DNA from: Pseudoalteromonas sp. CO133X
GTDB lineage: Bacteria; Pseudomonadota; Gammaproteobacteria; Enterobacterales; Alteromonadaceae
NCBI GenBank assembly: GCA_004208945.1
Contig: SGPE01000022.1
Span: forward strand, 62,001-126,000
Reading direction: 5' to 3'
Length of the DNA stretch: 64,000 nt
This document shows, in pieces, positions 1 through 8,237 of this stretch (its first letter is position 1; the number at the start of each line of letters is the position of its first letter). The notes beneath the pieces are model-generated. The model was not told the DNA's origin. It saw only the letters and a list, made by a program, of their open reading frames with translations, and searched no databases. The translations under genes and the position numbers were made by a program.

Positions 1-107
1 AAGCACTTGGTTTAAGTAACTGTGGTTTAGCGGAAAACACTAACTTTGCACAACAGCCTGATTTAGGTAACAAGTGCCAAGTGTTCCATCTGCGTGAACC
101 AAATTAA
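1..107 (+). CDS. C-terminal end of an unidentified protein (5' end outside window)
   Basis: An open frame enters from the left edge (first full codon at position 3) and stops with TAA at 105-107. About 34 residues are visible, with two cysteines and a polar C-terminus ending in REPN. No family could be recognised from so short a tail. An intrinsic terminator follows 27 bases after the stop, which supports this being the true end of a plus-strand gene. Confidence 0.5.
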   Translation, partial: ALGLSNCGLAENTNFAQQPDLGNKCQVFHLREPN

Positions 108-133
108 GTTATAAGTAATAAATCGACTCAACC

Positions 134-164
134 AAAGCCACTTCATTTATGAGTGGCTTTTTTT
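134..164 (+). terminator. Intrinsic terminator
   Basis: A 9-bp stem AAAGCCACT/AGTGGCTTT (134-142 and 152-160) is followed by a T tract to 164. It ends the gene that enters from the left edge. Confidence 0.85.
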
Positions 165-174
165 GCGCTCATTT

Positions 175-591
175 TCACACCAGCGCACTAATTAATACCC
201 CTGGATCGCTGATACCGGCCTCTTTCATTGCATCTGCGATAGCTTGGCTTAGTGACATAACTTGGTTTTGTAACCCCATGACTATTTCAAGTTGTATTTC
301 GATTTGTGTTTTAACTGCATCATCTTGTTGGTTTTCTGAGGCTTGTAGTTTTGCAAGTTGCTCTTTTGCTTGCTCAAGTTGTTCTTTTAAAAGTTCTAAC
401 TGGGCGAGCATTTTTTGAATTGCAGCTGGCAGTTCACTCTTTTTTTCTTGCGCTTTTGTTTCTGCTGTTTGTTGTCCAGAAAGAGTTGCTCTCTCAGCAA
501 TAGAGAAACGATAGTCGGATGTCGTATCGTCTTTTGCCGTCGATTTTTGGTTATCTATGTTCAGGGCATGCGCTAACGAGTTAATATTCAT
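175..591 (-). CDS. Small coiled-coil protein of unknown function, probably in the FliA regulon
   Basis: This 138-residue protein has no signal peptide or membrane segment. The N-terminal ~55 residues are polar and look disordered. Residues about 56-100 are a heptad-rich, Gln/Glu/Leu-rich coiled coil, and a short helical tail ends in Leu-Val. I do not recognise a named domain. The promoter is the best clue: 31 bases upstream of the ATG lies TAAA-N15-GCCGATAC, close to the sigma-28 consensus. The next gene upstream on the same strand is a chemoreceptor. A role in motility or chemotaxis is therefore inferred, not shown. There is no clear Shine-Dalgarno sequence before the ATG at 591. Confidence 0.75.
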   Translation of the reverse strand: MNINSLAHALNIDNQKSTAKDDTTSDYRFSIAERATLSGQQTAETKAQEKKSELPAAIQKMLAQLELLKEQLEQAKEQLAKLQASENQQDDAVKTQIEIQLEIVMGLQNQVMSLSQAIADAMKEAGISDPGVLISALV

Positions 592-621
592 CGCGGTTAA
601 GTATAAGTGAAGGATAAATTA

Positions 622-648
622 GTATCGGCAATGGGTACTACTTCTTTA
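622..648 (-). promoter_or_regulatory. Candidate FliA (sigma-28) promoter
   Basis: On the minus strand, TAAA (645-648), a 15-base spacer and GCCGATAC (622-629) match the flagellar consensus TAAA-N15-GCCGATAA at 11 of 12 positions. It lies just upstream of the coiled-coil gene. Confidence 0.65.
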
Positions 649-679
649 GCTTTTATTTAATGTAGCACTGGAGCTGTTA

Positions 680-707
680 CCTCGATACCGACAAACTGGT
701 ATCGAGG
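680..707 (-). terminator. Hairpin after the chemoreceptor gene
   Basis: A perfect 10-bp stem CCTCGATACC/GGTATCGAGG (680-689, 698-707) starts six bases beyond the stop of the minus-strand chemoreceptor gene. There is no T tract on that strand, so it may be an RNA-stabilising or weak termination hairpin. Confidence 0.45.
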
Positions 708-713
708 TTTTGA

Positions 714-2717
714 TTAATCTGCTTTAAAGAAACTAATTTGCCGTTTGAGCCCTTCGGCAAGGGTTTTTAAGTCGTCAGCAGAGCTTATTGTGCCTTGGGT
801 ACGAGATTCACTGTCTTTTGCAAGTTGACTTATTTGATGAAGGTTTTGTGTTATTTCTTGTGCAACCGTGCTTTGCTGATCGGTTGCTTCAGCAATGTTA
901 CTTGAGGAGCGGGTTAATTCCCCAATACTGATGGTAATAGACTCTAATTGCTCTCCTGTTTTTTTGCCTTCTTCTGAAGACTTAAGCCCTAGCTGCTGGC
1001 TTTGTTTCATCTTTTCTGCCGCCATGGTAACTTGGCTTTGTAGTTGCTCGATAGTTTGGCTTATTTCGACAATCGATTTTTGTGTGCGCTGAGCTAAAGT
1101 TCTGACCTCATCGGCAACAACTGCGAAGCCTCGTCCTTGTTCACCTGCTCTGGCCGCTTCAATTGCTGCATTTAGCGCTAATAAATTAGTTTGCTCAGCA
1201 ATGGCATTAATAACTTCAGTCACTTTACTTATTTCATTGCTAGCATCATTCACTTTTTCTACCGCATCATGACTGTTATTAAGTTGCTGACTAAGCAGCA
1301 TTAAATCATTGATGACTTGCGTTAATTGGCTTTGTCCTGATTGGGCATCTTTATCAACTTGAAGTGTCTGGTTCGCGCCTTCAGTGGCATTATGTGCAAC
1401 ATCTTTTATCGAGCACGACATTTGCTCTATTGCCGTTGCAATCTGTGCGGTTTGTGCCATCATTTCATGGGCTTCTTGACCATTTTGTTGTGCTAAGTGG
1501 TGAGCCGCAGATGCTTGCGTTTCAAGTTGTACTATTGATGTTTGTAAAGCCAGTATTAGCTTTTTAAGCTCCACAGACATTTTACTCACACTTGCCGTAA
1601 TCGTTACAACTTCATTATCACTAGGCTGGTTAGTGGCTTCAATATACTGCAATAAGTCACCTTTACCCAGAGCATCAACTGTTTTGGTTAGTTTTTTTAG
1701 TGGTGCGAGCGTCTTTACTAGCCCCCAAAATAATAGAAGGGTAATCATGATTATGCCGGCGAGAGAGGCCAGTGCATTTACACGCATTAATTGCCAGCTT
1801 TCGTCATTTAGCTCATGTGCTTTTACGCGAGCGAGTAGTGTCCAGTTCCAGCCTTTTACCTTTTTTGCAAGTGCAAACATCGTTTCACCTTGTTGGCTGG
1901 TATAATAGACATGTTCGTTTGAGTCGGTTTGCTCAATCGGCAATCCTTGCAAGGTTTGTTTTGTTAACTGTTCTCCTGATTGACTATGCGGACCTACAAT
2001 AATTGTGTTATTGGCATTATTGAATAGTAACAGCTTTCCTGATTCTTCTATTGTTAGACTTGCAACAGACTCTCTGAGGGCATTAAGAGAGTCGTTTATA
2101 TTAAAGCCAATATAAAGTATACCTATGACTCGGTTAGTACTATTTTTAATGGGCTTATAAACGGTCATGTATTCATTCCCGAAGAGTTTAGCGTACCCTT
2201 CATATTCTTCTCCCGCAATGAGCTTTTCGTAACCCGGGTGCTTGTTCCCTAGGTAAGTACCTACAGCGCGTTCGCCATTGTCTTTTTTTAATGATGTGGC
2301 AATACGGAAAAAATCATCACCATCTCTTACAAAAACTGTTGCATTGCCTTTTGTCAGATCTGCATAACGATCGACCGTATTCATATTGTTATTAATTAAT
2401 TCGCCGTTATGCGCTAATGACGGAACCTGATATTGACCGACTTGTGTTTTTTGTTCACTTAACGTAATTGAACCAGAGTACATATCGCTAAATACATTTG
2501 CATTTCGCCGTGCAATGGCAAGTAAGCTGTTATATTGAAGTTCGAGCAGAGATGATATTTGGTTAAGGTTAGCCTTGATCGTATGTTCACTTTTATTAGT
2601 TAAAATTGTTTTAGCACTGAAATAAGATGAGGCACCAACGATGGAGAATACACATAAGGATAATATAAATGCGAGTGCACCAATTTGTTTTGCTATAGGC
2701 CAGTTCCGAAAGTTCAT
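714..2717 (-). CDS. Methyl-accepting chemotaxis protein with a periplasmic Cache domain
   Basis: This transmembrane chemoreceptor feeds CheA/CheW and so controls the flagellar motor. From the chosen ATG (667 residues) there is a first membrane helix (about 11-33) and a long periplasmic domain of the Cache_3/Cache_2 type. A second helix follows (about 314-334), then HAMP and a long signalling coiled coil. The highly conserved hairpin tip ([20 protein letters not shown] region) falls near residues 508-544. The frame extends 20 codons further upstream. The internal ATG at 2717 is preferred because AAAGGGCG sits just before it and the N-terminus then starts with a normal cytoplasmic tail. The protein ends ISFFKAD with no CheR-binding pentapeptide. 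The ligand is unknown. Confidence 0.93.
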   Translation of the reverse strand: MNFRNWPIAKQIGALAFILSLCVFSIVGASSYFSAKTILTNKSEHTIKANLNQISSLLELQYNSLLAIARRNANVFSDMYSGSITLSEQKTQVGQYQVPSLAHNGELINNNMNTVDRYADLTKGNATVFVRDGDDFFRIATSLKKDNGERAVGTYLGNKHPGYEKLIAGEEYEGYAKLFGNEYMTVYKPIKNSTNRVIGILYIGFNINDSLNALRESVASLTIEESGKLLLFNNANNTIIVGPHSQSGEQLTKQTLQGLPIEQTDSNEHVYYTSQQGETMFALAKKVKGWNWTLLARVKAHELNDESWQLMRVNALASLAGIIMITLLLFWGLVKTLAPLKKLTKTVDALGKGDLLQYIEATNQPSDNEVVTITASVSKMSVELKKLILALQTSIVQLETQASAAHHLAQQNGQEAHEMMAQTAQIATAIEQMSCSIKDVAHNATEGANQTLQVDKDAQSGQSQLTQVINDLMLLSQQLNNSHDAVEKVNDASNEISKVTEVINAIAEQTNLLALNAAIEAARAGEQGRGFAVVADEVRTLAQRTQKSIVEISQTIEQLQSQVTMAAEKMKQSQQLGLKSSEEGKKTGEQLESITISIGELTRSSSNIAEATDQQSTVAQEITQNLHQISQLAKDSESRTQGTISSADDLKTLAEGLKRQISFFKAD

Positions 2718-2793
2718 AGTACGCCCTTTAAATAGTAGCATTGTGTATAAGTTAGTTATTAACCCATAAAATGCCAATGTATTGGTAATCTAC

Positions 2794-2820
2794 TTATCGG
2801 CAGATCTGCTTAATAATGAA
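2794..2820 (-). promoter_or_regulatory. Possible FliA promoter of the chemoreceptor
   Basis: The minus strand has an exact sigma-28 -10 element GCCGATAA (2794-2801), about 77 bases before the start codon. The -35 position at the expected 15-base spacing reads TTCA instead of TAAA, so the match is only partial. Confidence 0.4.
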
Positions 2821-2843
2821 TGATTATTTTGTTTTAGGTAAGA

Positions 2844-2908
2844 AAAAAGCCGAGTTTTCACTCGGCCTTTCCTGACAACACATAAGTAAGGTGAGACAGC
2901 TCACCTTA
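2844..2908 (-). terminator. Terminator of the large GH43 gene, with a preceding hairpin
   Basis: Read on the minus strand, a 9-bp hairpin (TAAGGTGAG/CTCACCTTA, 2887-2908) comes right after the stop codon. It is followed by GCCGAG-TGAAAA-CTCGGC and a T tract (2843-2866). The second hairpin is a standard intrinsic terminator. The first may protect the 3' end or cooperate with it. Confidence 0.85.
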
Positions 2909-2912
2909 TCCG

Positions 2913-5900
2913 TTACTCTTCTTGTGCAGAAGCTGCGTCAAAGAGTGCTTTTATTTCTTCAGCACTGATTGCACCGTTGAAAATTTTCAGTTCATCAATA
3001 GCCCCGTTGTAGGGGGTGTCCCAGTAGTTAACACCGAGTGCAAACTCGTTGGTTTCACCAGGGACTGTAAATACACGTGGAAAACCATTTGTTTCTAGTT
3101 GCAGTTCACCATTCACGTACATTTTTAAAGCATTACCATTCGTACCATCGACTGTGAATGCAACATGTGTCCATTCTCTAAGAGGAATGCGACTATCTAA
3201 CTCAGCATTATCGAAGAATGCGCCGTTATTTGCCCATAAGCGGGTAAGTGCAGTTCCAGACATTGATGGAACATAACTTAGCCATGAATTTGCACTTGCT
3301 CCTGCAAAGAATGCTGTCGTGTAATCAGTGAAGGTTTCTGGTTTAAGCCACATAGATACAGAGTAGTCATTGGTGGTTATTAGATTATCCGGTAAACGAA
3401 CCCCCGAACCGTCAAGAAATACGGCTTGGCCTATAATACCATCTACATAAGTAACATTGCCGCCAGTATTATTAATTAAACCACCAGTTGGTTTGCCAGC
3501 TGCGTAGGCATCATTTAGCGCACTTAAGTCACCTTCAAAGCTGTATTCAGCTGGTGCAAGTGATTTTAAGGTTACATCGAATGACTTGGTATCAGTGAAG
3601 TCTTTATATCGAATAGTGGCCGTTAATGTCACAACTTGGTCGCCAGCTGTCGCACTTGGCTGAGTGACAATAGCTGTGCCATTGACAGGTTTTAAATACT
3701 GTTCGTTGTTGGATGTCCAGCTAATACCTGATACAAACGGACCAACGCGAGGTAATTCGAAGCTTTCTCGTACTGCAGATAAGTCACCTAAATCAAGGGC
3801 ATTTGTGATAAAGCCTTCAAACTGAGTTGAATCAGTTAAGTTGTTAATCGCTGCGCCGTTAATGTCTAAGCTATTGAGTGCGTAGTCATACACAATAAAC
3901 TCATCAATTTGACCTTGGAACGGTAAGTCCCAGCCATAGTTTACACCTAGCGCAAAGTTGCCCGTTTGTGTACTAAAAAAGTCAGGGCGTGGCATGCTAC
4001 CTGCAAGCTCACCATCACGGTATAGTGTTGCTGTACCATTTGCATAGGTAATGGCGATATGGTTCCAATCCATCATTGCTGGTGTTGCTGAGATTATTTG
4101 ATTCCAGTTATCTGTGCCGTCTTCTTCTTGATAACGGCTCCATAGCATGGGTGTTGAGGTAAAGTGTGTATTACCCGGAATTAGACTCATCCAGCGAGCA
4201 TCCGATGTTGCCGCAAAAAACGTTGGTGAGAAGTCAGTTAAAACCGTTGGTTTTAGCCAGTATGAAATGGTGTACTCATCGCCAGTGACAAGATCATCAG
4301 GTAAACGAACACCCGTTGCACCATCGAAGTTAAAGGCTTTACCTGTTTGGCCTTGTGCATATGTGGCTGTACCTACGCCAACATTGAGCATGTTGTTATC
4401 AGTTACATGGGCATCCTCAAGGTTGTTTAAGCCGTCGCTGAGTGAATCTTCGAATGCGTAGTGTGCAATCGCGTTTTTAAATTCTGGGCGGGCTTCAAGG
4501 TTTACATTGAAAGTTTTGGTTGTACTTTCGCCGTTGAGCGAAATATTCGCAGTTAAAGTAACGGCTTTATCGCCGCGATCTGGCGTTGGAATAAATACCG
4601 AACCCTCGCTGGTGATGTAGTATTCATCGCTACTCTCCCAGTTAATTGCTGCACCGTCTTTACCTTTTGTCGGTAATGAGTAGCCTTCGTCTGCAATCGA
4701 TAATTCAGTTTTAATATCAAGCGCTTCTTGAACAGTATCAAGCACATTTGCAGTATCTGTGATTTCATCACGTTTACTTGCCCAAATGGTTGCACCTTCG
4801 CTTGATGTTGCCGATACAGTAACGGCCATTGCTTTAGTTGCATCATCCCATTGCCATTTAGCCACACCAAAGTAAGTACCAGAATCTAACTCAAGTTTAA
4901 TATTTGAGTCATCAATCATGTACCAGATACCTGGATCATCACCGGTAACAGAATGATCTTCGTTAAGCGCAATATGCGTTGAACGAATAGCGTCGGTGTT
5001 AACCTCATTACCGTGGTTGATAAACTTGTAATAACCGTAAAGTTCATCTGCCACAACCATGTTGTCGCCTTCAAGCGGCACATAGCGTTGTGGTGAAGCC
5101 ATTGGCCAACCTAATGAATTAATAAACATTTCATGTACGCGAACTTGGTGCGCTTCTGAAATGGTTGGGAACTCAGTCGATGTTTGCGGGAAACGTGTAT
5201 GCGTTACTAAAATATGACGACCTGTCGTCTCATCGTAGTAAGCTGAGTTATGACCAGGTGATTGGTAGCCCCATGCTGGTGCTGTTTCGCCAAGTTCTTG
5301 CGTGTACTCAAAGCCACCCATTAGTTTTTCGCCCACTTCCAGTCCGCCCATTGCAGCAATGTCGTTACCTGCGTTATCTAGGTATGGACCATCAGGTGTT
5401 TTTGAGCGAGCGACACGGATGTTGTAACCATCGTTTAGCGCAAAACCAGCTACTGAGTAGAATAAGTAGTAGTATTCACTTTCGGGGCTGTACATCACAA
5501 ATGCACCTTCCATTGCTCGGAAGTCACCGCCTACTAGTTTTTTACCATAGCCTTGACCTGCTTCTGGCATACCGGTCTCTTCATTCATTGCTAGCACGAA
5601 AATACCGCCAGAGTAAGAGCCATAAACCATCCAAAGTTTGCCATCAGCATCATAGAATGCCGCTGGATCAATAGCATTCGGATCAACGGCACCATTCCAT
5701 GTCGTTTGGCCGTTATCAAGTGGATAAGCTGTAAATTCAGCATCAGAGCGATAACCGCTGCGTAAGAAAATACCTTTGTTTTTATAAGGGCCTTCAATAC
5801 TGTCAGCTTCGGCTAAGCCAAGGTAAGAGCGGTTCCAGCACACTTCATCAACAACATCCGGTGTATCAGGGTTATCTTGTGCGCAGTGGTTATAGTAAAA

Positions 5901-6335
5901 CCAAAATTTGCCATTTGGCGCTTTGATTACATCTGCTGCCCAGTTACCTGTGAAGCCATCTGTCCACTCAATACCTTCAGCAATTTCAGCGGTGTAGTTG
6001 AAATCAAATAGTGGACTCTCATTAACTGCTGCATTAGATGAAAGGCTTGAAATCATTTCCCAGTTCAAGAGATCTGTAGATTTAGCAGCTGCAAGGTGAG
6101 AGCCAAAAATATAATAGGTGTCGTCAACTTTAACGACTGAAGGATCGTGCACACTTACATTAGCCACCATGACGCTACCAGATTCAGTGTATTGAACACT
6201 GCTGCTTACACTTGGTTTTGCGCTTTGTGGCTCGGCAACCGCAGGGGATGAGTCAAGCTTAGTACCCTCTTCTTTACCACAACCTGTAACAGCCAAAGAG
6301 CAAGCTATGAGCATGGCTAATTTATTTAATTTCAT
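2913..6335 (-). CDS. Multidomain lipoprotein GH43 arabinanase with duplicated Ig-like and LamG domains
   Basis: Probable endo-acting arabinanase of glycoside hydrolase family 43, anchored as a lipoprotein (lipobox with Cys19). The five-bladed propeller carries the expected triad: base Asp64 in HDPS, pKa-tuning Asp223 in AIDPAAF, and acid Glu276 in AMEGAF; a GHNS motif follows near 361. A small beta domain (about 405-525) follows the propeller. Next comes an atrophied bacterial Ig-like domain (about 528-613), a LamG/concanavalin-like domain (about 618-825), a second Ig-like domain (about 840-925) and a second LamG domain (about 927-1135). The repeats probably bind carbohydrate. Start: ATG after AAGAGGACAC. 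It heads a GH43 pair on the minus strand, opposite the TBDR. Substrate assignment to alpha-1,5-arabinan is inferred from family and neighbours. Confidence 0.92.
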   Translation of the reverse strand: MKLNKLAMLIACSLAVTGCGKEEGTKLDSSPAVAEPQSAKPSVSSSVQYTESGSVMVANVSVHDPSVVKVDDTYYIFGSHLAAAKSTDLLNWEMISSLSSNAAVNESPLFDFNYTAEIAEGIEWTDGFTGNWAADVIKAPNGKFWFYYNHCAQDNPDTPDVVDEVCWNRSYLGLAEADSIEGPYKNKGIFLRSGYRSDAEFTAYPLDNGQTTWNGAVDPNAIDPAAFYDADGKLWMVYGSYSGGIFVLAMNEETGMPEAGQGYGKKLVGGDFRAMEGAFVMYSPESEYYYLFYSVAGFALNDGYNIRVARSKTPDGPYLDNAGNDIAAMGGLEVGEKLMGGFEYTQELGETAPAWGYQSPGHNSAYYDETTGRHILVTHTRFPQTSTEFPTISEAHQVRVHEMFINSLGWPMASPQRYVPLEGDNMVVADELYGYYKFINHGNEVNTDAIRSTHIALNEDHSVTGDDPGIWYMIDDSNIKLELDSGTYFGVAKWQWDDATKAMAVTVSATSSEGATIWASKRDEITDTANVLDTVQEALDIKTELSIADEGYSLPTKGKDGAAINWESSDEYYITSEGSVFIPTPDRGDKAVTLTANISLNGESTTKTFNVNLEARPEFKNAIAHYAFEDSLSDGLNNLEDAHVTDNNMLNVGVGTATYAQGQTGKAFNFDGATGVRLPDDLVTGDEYTISYWLKPTVLTDFSPTFFAATSDARWMSLIPGNTHFTSTPMLWSRYQEEDGTDNWNQIISATPAMMDWNHIAITYANGTATLYRDGELAGSMPRPDFFSTQTGNFALGVNYGWDLPFQGQIDEFIVYDYALNSLDINGAAINNLTDSTQFEGFITNALDLGDLSAVRESFELPRVGPFVSGISWTSNNEQYLKPVNGTAIVTQPSATAGDQVVTLTATIRYKDFTDTKSFDVTLKSLAPAEYSFEGDLSALNDAYAAGKPTGGLINNTGGNVTYVDGIIGQAVFLDGSGVRLPDNLITTNDYSVSMWLKPETFTDYTTAFFAGASANSWLSYVPSMSGTALTRLWANNGAFFDNAELDSRIPLREWTHVAFTVDGTNGNALKMYVNGELQLETNGFPRVFTVPGETNEFALGVNYWDTPYNGAIDELKIFNGAISAEEIKALFDAASAQEE

Positions 6336-6432
6336 TTTATGTGTCCTCTTGAAACTGGGATTATTTTTATTCGATTGTTGTCAATAAAATTGCCGCGTGC
6401 CTATATCAAACTAATAAGAACGTAGTATTGTA

Positions 6433-6461
6433 ATTTTATAGTATGATTTGAAATGTGCAAA
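6433..6461 (-). promoter_or_regulatory. Putative promoter and operator of the large GH43 gene
   Basis: The minus strand carries TTTGCA (6456-6461), a 17-base spacer and TAAAAT (6433-6438). Within and beside it lie two TAGTAT repeats on the plus strand (6423-6428 and 6439-6444). The second, TAGTATGAT, is shared with the palindrome before the GPH symporter gene. Confidence 0.45.
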
Positions 6462-6644
6462 TACTTTTGCAAAGGTAATTAAGATGTAAACGCAGGGTTT
6501 CATGTTTTACAATGTTTACAGGCGTATTTTTAATTTTTTGAGAGGCTGATTTTGATGTTTTATGAGCTATATTTAGTTTTTTAAATTTAATATTAAGCTA
6601 AAAGAAGGCGAGGAATGTGTTTATTTGTATTACATTTAGACAAT

Positions 6645-6673
6645 AAAAAAGGGCTCTTAAAGAGCCCTTTTTT
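6645..6673 (-). terminator. Intrinsic terminator
   Basis: A hairpin AAAAAAGGGCTCTT/AAGAGCCCTTTTTT has T tracts on both strands. It lies five bases after the stop of the minus-strand GH43 gene. Confidence 0.88.
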
Positions 6674-6677
6674 GAAA

Positions 6678-7640
6678 TTATTTGTCTTGTTTACTGAGGC
6701 CTTCAGTGGTCATAATAATGCGCTTAAGCGTGCCATCTTCGTTGTAGTAAAGTGGCTCAATAGCGACCGAACGACGAAAACGTCCGCCACTTGGTTTGCC
6801 ATCAATCGGTGGCACTGCACCAGTATGATAAATAAAGTAGTCTTTACCTTTGTATTCGATGATTGATTGGTGATTTGTTTCGCTGTTACCCGCTATTTCA
6901 TTCAAGATTCCTTTATACTCCCAAGGTCCGTGAATACTTTTACTCATGGCATAACAGATCTTTTCAGGGAACTCACACGCGTACGAAACATAGTAGTTGT
7001 CGTTTTTCTTATGAACCCATAGCGCTTCGGTAAAGTTAGGCAGGTCTAGCGTTTTAATTTCACCATCAAGAGACAGTAAGTCGTCGCTTAGCTTAACGTA
7101 TTTTGGCATTAAGTTACCAAAGAACATGTAAGTATCGCCGTTTTCCTCTGTATAAATAGCAGGGTCGATGTCGTCCCAATCATTTGGCGTATGTTTGGTC
7201 ATGTCATCGGTCACAAGCGCATGGCCAATGGCATCTTTAAATGGACCTGTTGGTGATTTAGAGGTTGCAACACCAATTGCAAAACCGGGTTTTGTATCAT
7301 TGTGGCGCACTGTGGTAAAGAAATAGAAAGTGCCATCACGCTCAATCATGTGTGAAGCCCATGCTTCGCCTTTAGCCCATTTAAAGTCAGTAGCTTTCAT
7401 AATTGGGCCGTGTTTTTTCCAATTCACCATATCGGTAGAAGAAAAAGCCAGCCAGTCATGCATTTCAAAAAAGACATCATTATTAGGGGCTTCATCATGA
7501 CCTGTATAAAGGTATACAGTGTCATTGTGTACAAGTGCGGCAGGATCGGCAGTAAATACATCAGTAAATAATGGGTTCTGTGCAACGGCTAAACTGCTTG
7601 AGAAAAGTAAAGGCAGTGCTAAAGCTTTGAGTTTCTTCAT
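6678..7640 (-). CDS. Secreted GH43 alpha-L-arabinofuranosidase/arabinanase
   Basis: A 320-residue protein with a type I signal peptide (cleavage near AVA-Q, residue 20) and a single GH43 five-bladed propeller. Catalytic residues are visible as Asp32 (TADPA), Asp159 (DDIDPA) and Glu205 (FTEALW). A conserved NHQS motif and an RRSVAIEPL segment follow near the C-terminus. There are no extra binding domains, so this is a compact periplasmic or secreted enzyme. It probably trims arabino-oligosaccharides released by the larger arabinanases, but exo versus endo action cannot be told from sequence alone. Start: ATG after AAGAGGACACTC, nearly the same leader as the neighbouring GH43 gene. Confidence 0.9.
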   Translation of the reverse strand: MKKLKALALPLLFSSSLAVAQNPLFTDVFTADPAALVHNDTVYLYTGHDEAPNNDVFFEMHDWLAFSSTDMVNWKKHGPIMKATDFKWAKGEAWASHMIERDGTFYFFTTVRHNDTKPGFAIGVATSKSPTGPFKDAIGHALVTDDMTKHTPNDWDDIDPAIYTEENGDTYMFFGNLMPKYVKLSDDLLSLDGEIKTLDLPNFTEALWVHKKNDNYYVSYACEFPEKICYAMSKSIHGPWEYKGILNEIAGNSETNHQSIIEYKGKDYFIYHTGAVPPIDGKPSGGRFRRSVAIEPLYYNEDGTLKRIIMTTEGLSKQDK

Positions 7641-8237
7641 GAGTGTCCTCTTTGACTAATAATTGTTGTTCGAGCTATTGCTTTGTCCACACTAAAATCT
7701 AACCTAAACGGCCCAAGTAATACGCACTGTACGTTAAATTATACTGGGTAATTGATTGTTTACATCGCAACAATTCAGCTAAGTGCAGCAAAAAGCAAGT
7801 TGATATTGTATTATTGTATTTCAATAATAGTAGCATCAAAATTTGCTGGGTAAATAACTTGTTAGCTCTTTTTGTTGCTTCTTATAAATTAAAATTGAAT
7901 TGAGGTAATGTGTCTTTTATCTATATCTTAATGATTATTATGACTTTTATGTAGCTGTTTATATTGACGAACAGTCTTTCATATATTTGTAACGTGCTAT
8001 AATTAAAGCGTTTTTGTAAACATAGCGACACTTATTTTAATTTGTCATTTTGAGTTGACTGTTAAATAGTCATACAATATGATTAAAGTTCAGACAGCAA
8101 AGTATTAACATAAAAACGTAGATTCACTCGCGCACCGTTTTGACAACACACGATGCACAACACAGTGATCTCGCTTCGGTAACTGAATGGGGAAAGTTCA
8201 GCGGACCGATATAACTATAATTTGGAGAACACCGCTT
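7641..8237. other. 597-base divergent regulatory region
   Basis: This A+T-rich gap separates the minus-strand GH43 genes from the TBDR gene. It holds the TBDR promoter with an overlapping palindrome (8055-8083). It also has a 9-base word ATATTGTAT (7803-7811) that recurs as ATACAATAT in the TBDR promoter (8072-8080) and before the GH43 pair near 16.8 kb. I found no credible gene here. Confidence 0.6.
8055..8083 (+). promoter_or_regulatory. TBDR promoter with overlapping palindromic operator
   Basis: TTGACT (8055-8060), a 17-base spacer and TATGAT (8078-8083) make a strong sigma-70 promoter. The palindrome TCATA-CAA-TATGA (8070-8082) covers the -10 element, which fits repression by a sugar-responsive regulator such as the GntR protein of this locus. 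Confidence 0.65.

Larger units (their letters stand above)
6336..6677. other. 342-base intergenic region between two GH43 genes
   Basis: It contains the promoter and candidate operator of the large GH43 lipoprotein gene and, at the far end, the terminator of the next GH43 gene. The rest is A+T-rich, and I see no small gene in it. Confidence 0.6.

Noticed and set aside
149..418. An 89-codon Ser/Cys-rich plus-strand frame
   Set aside because: It is the complement of the coiled-coil repeats and begins inside a terminator.
5165..5674. A 169-codon plus-strand frame inside the large GH43 gene
   Set aside because: It is antisense to the catalytic propeller with intact motifs; composition looks like a shadow frame.
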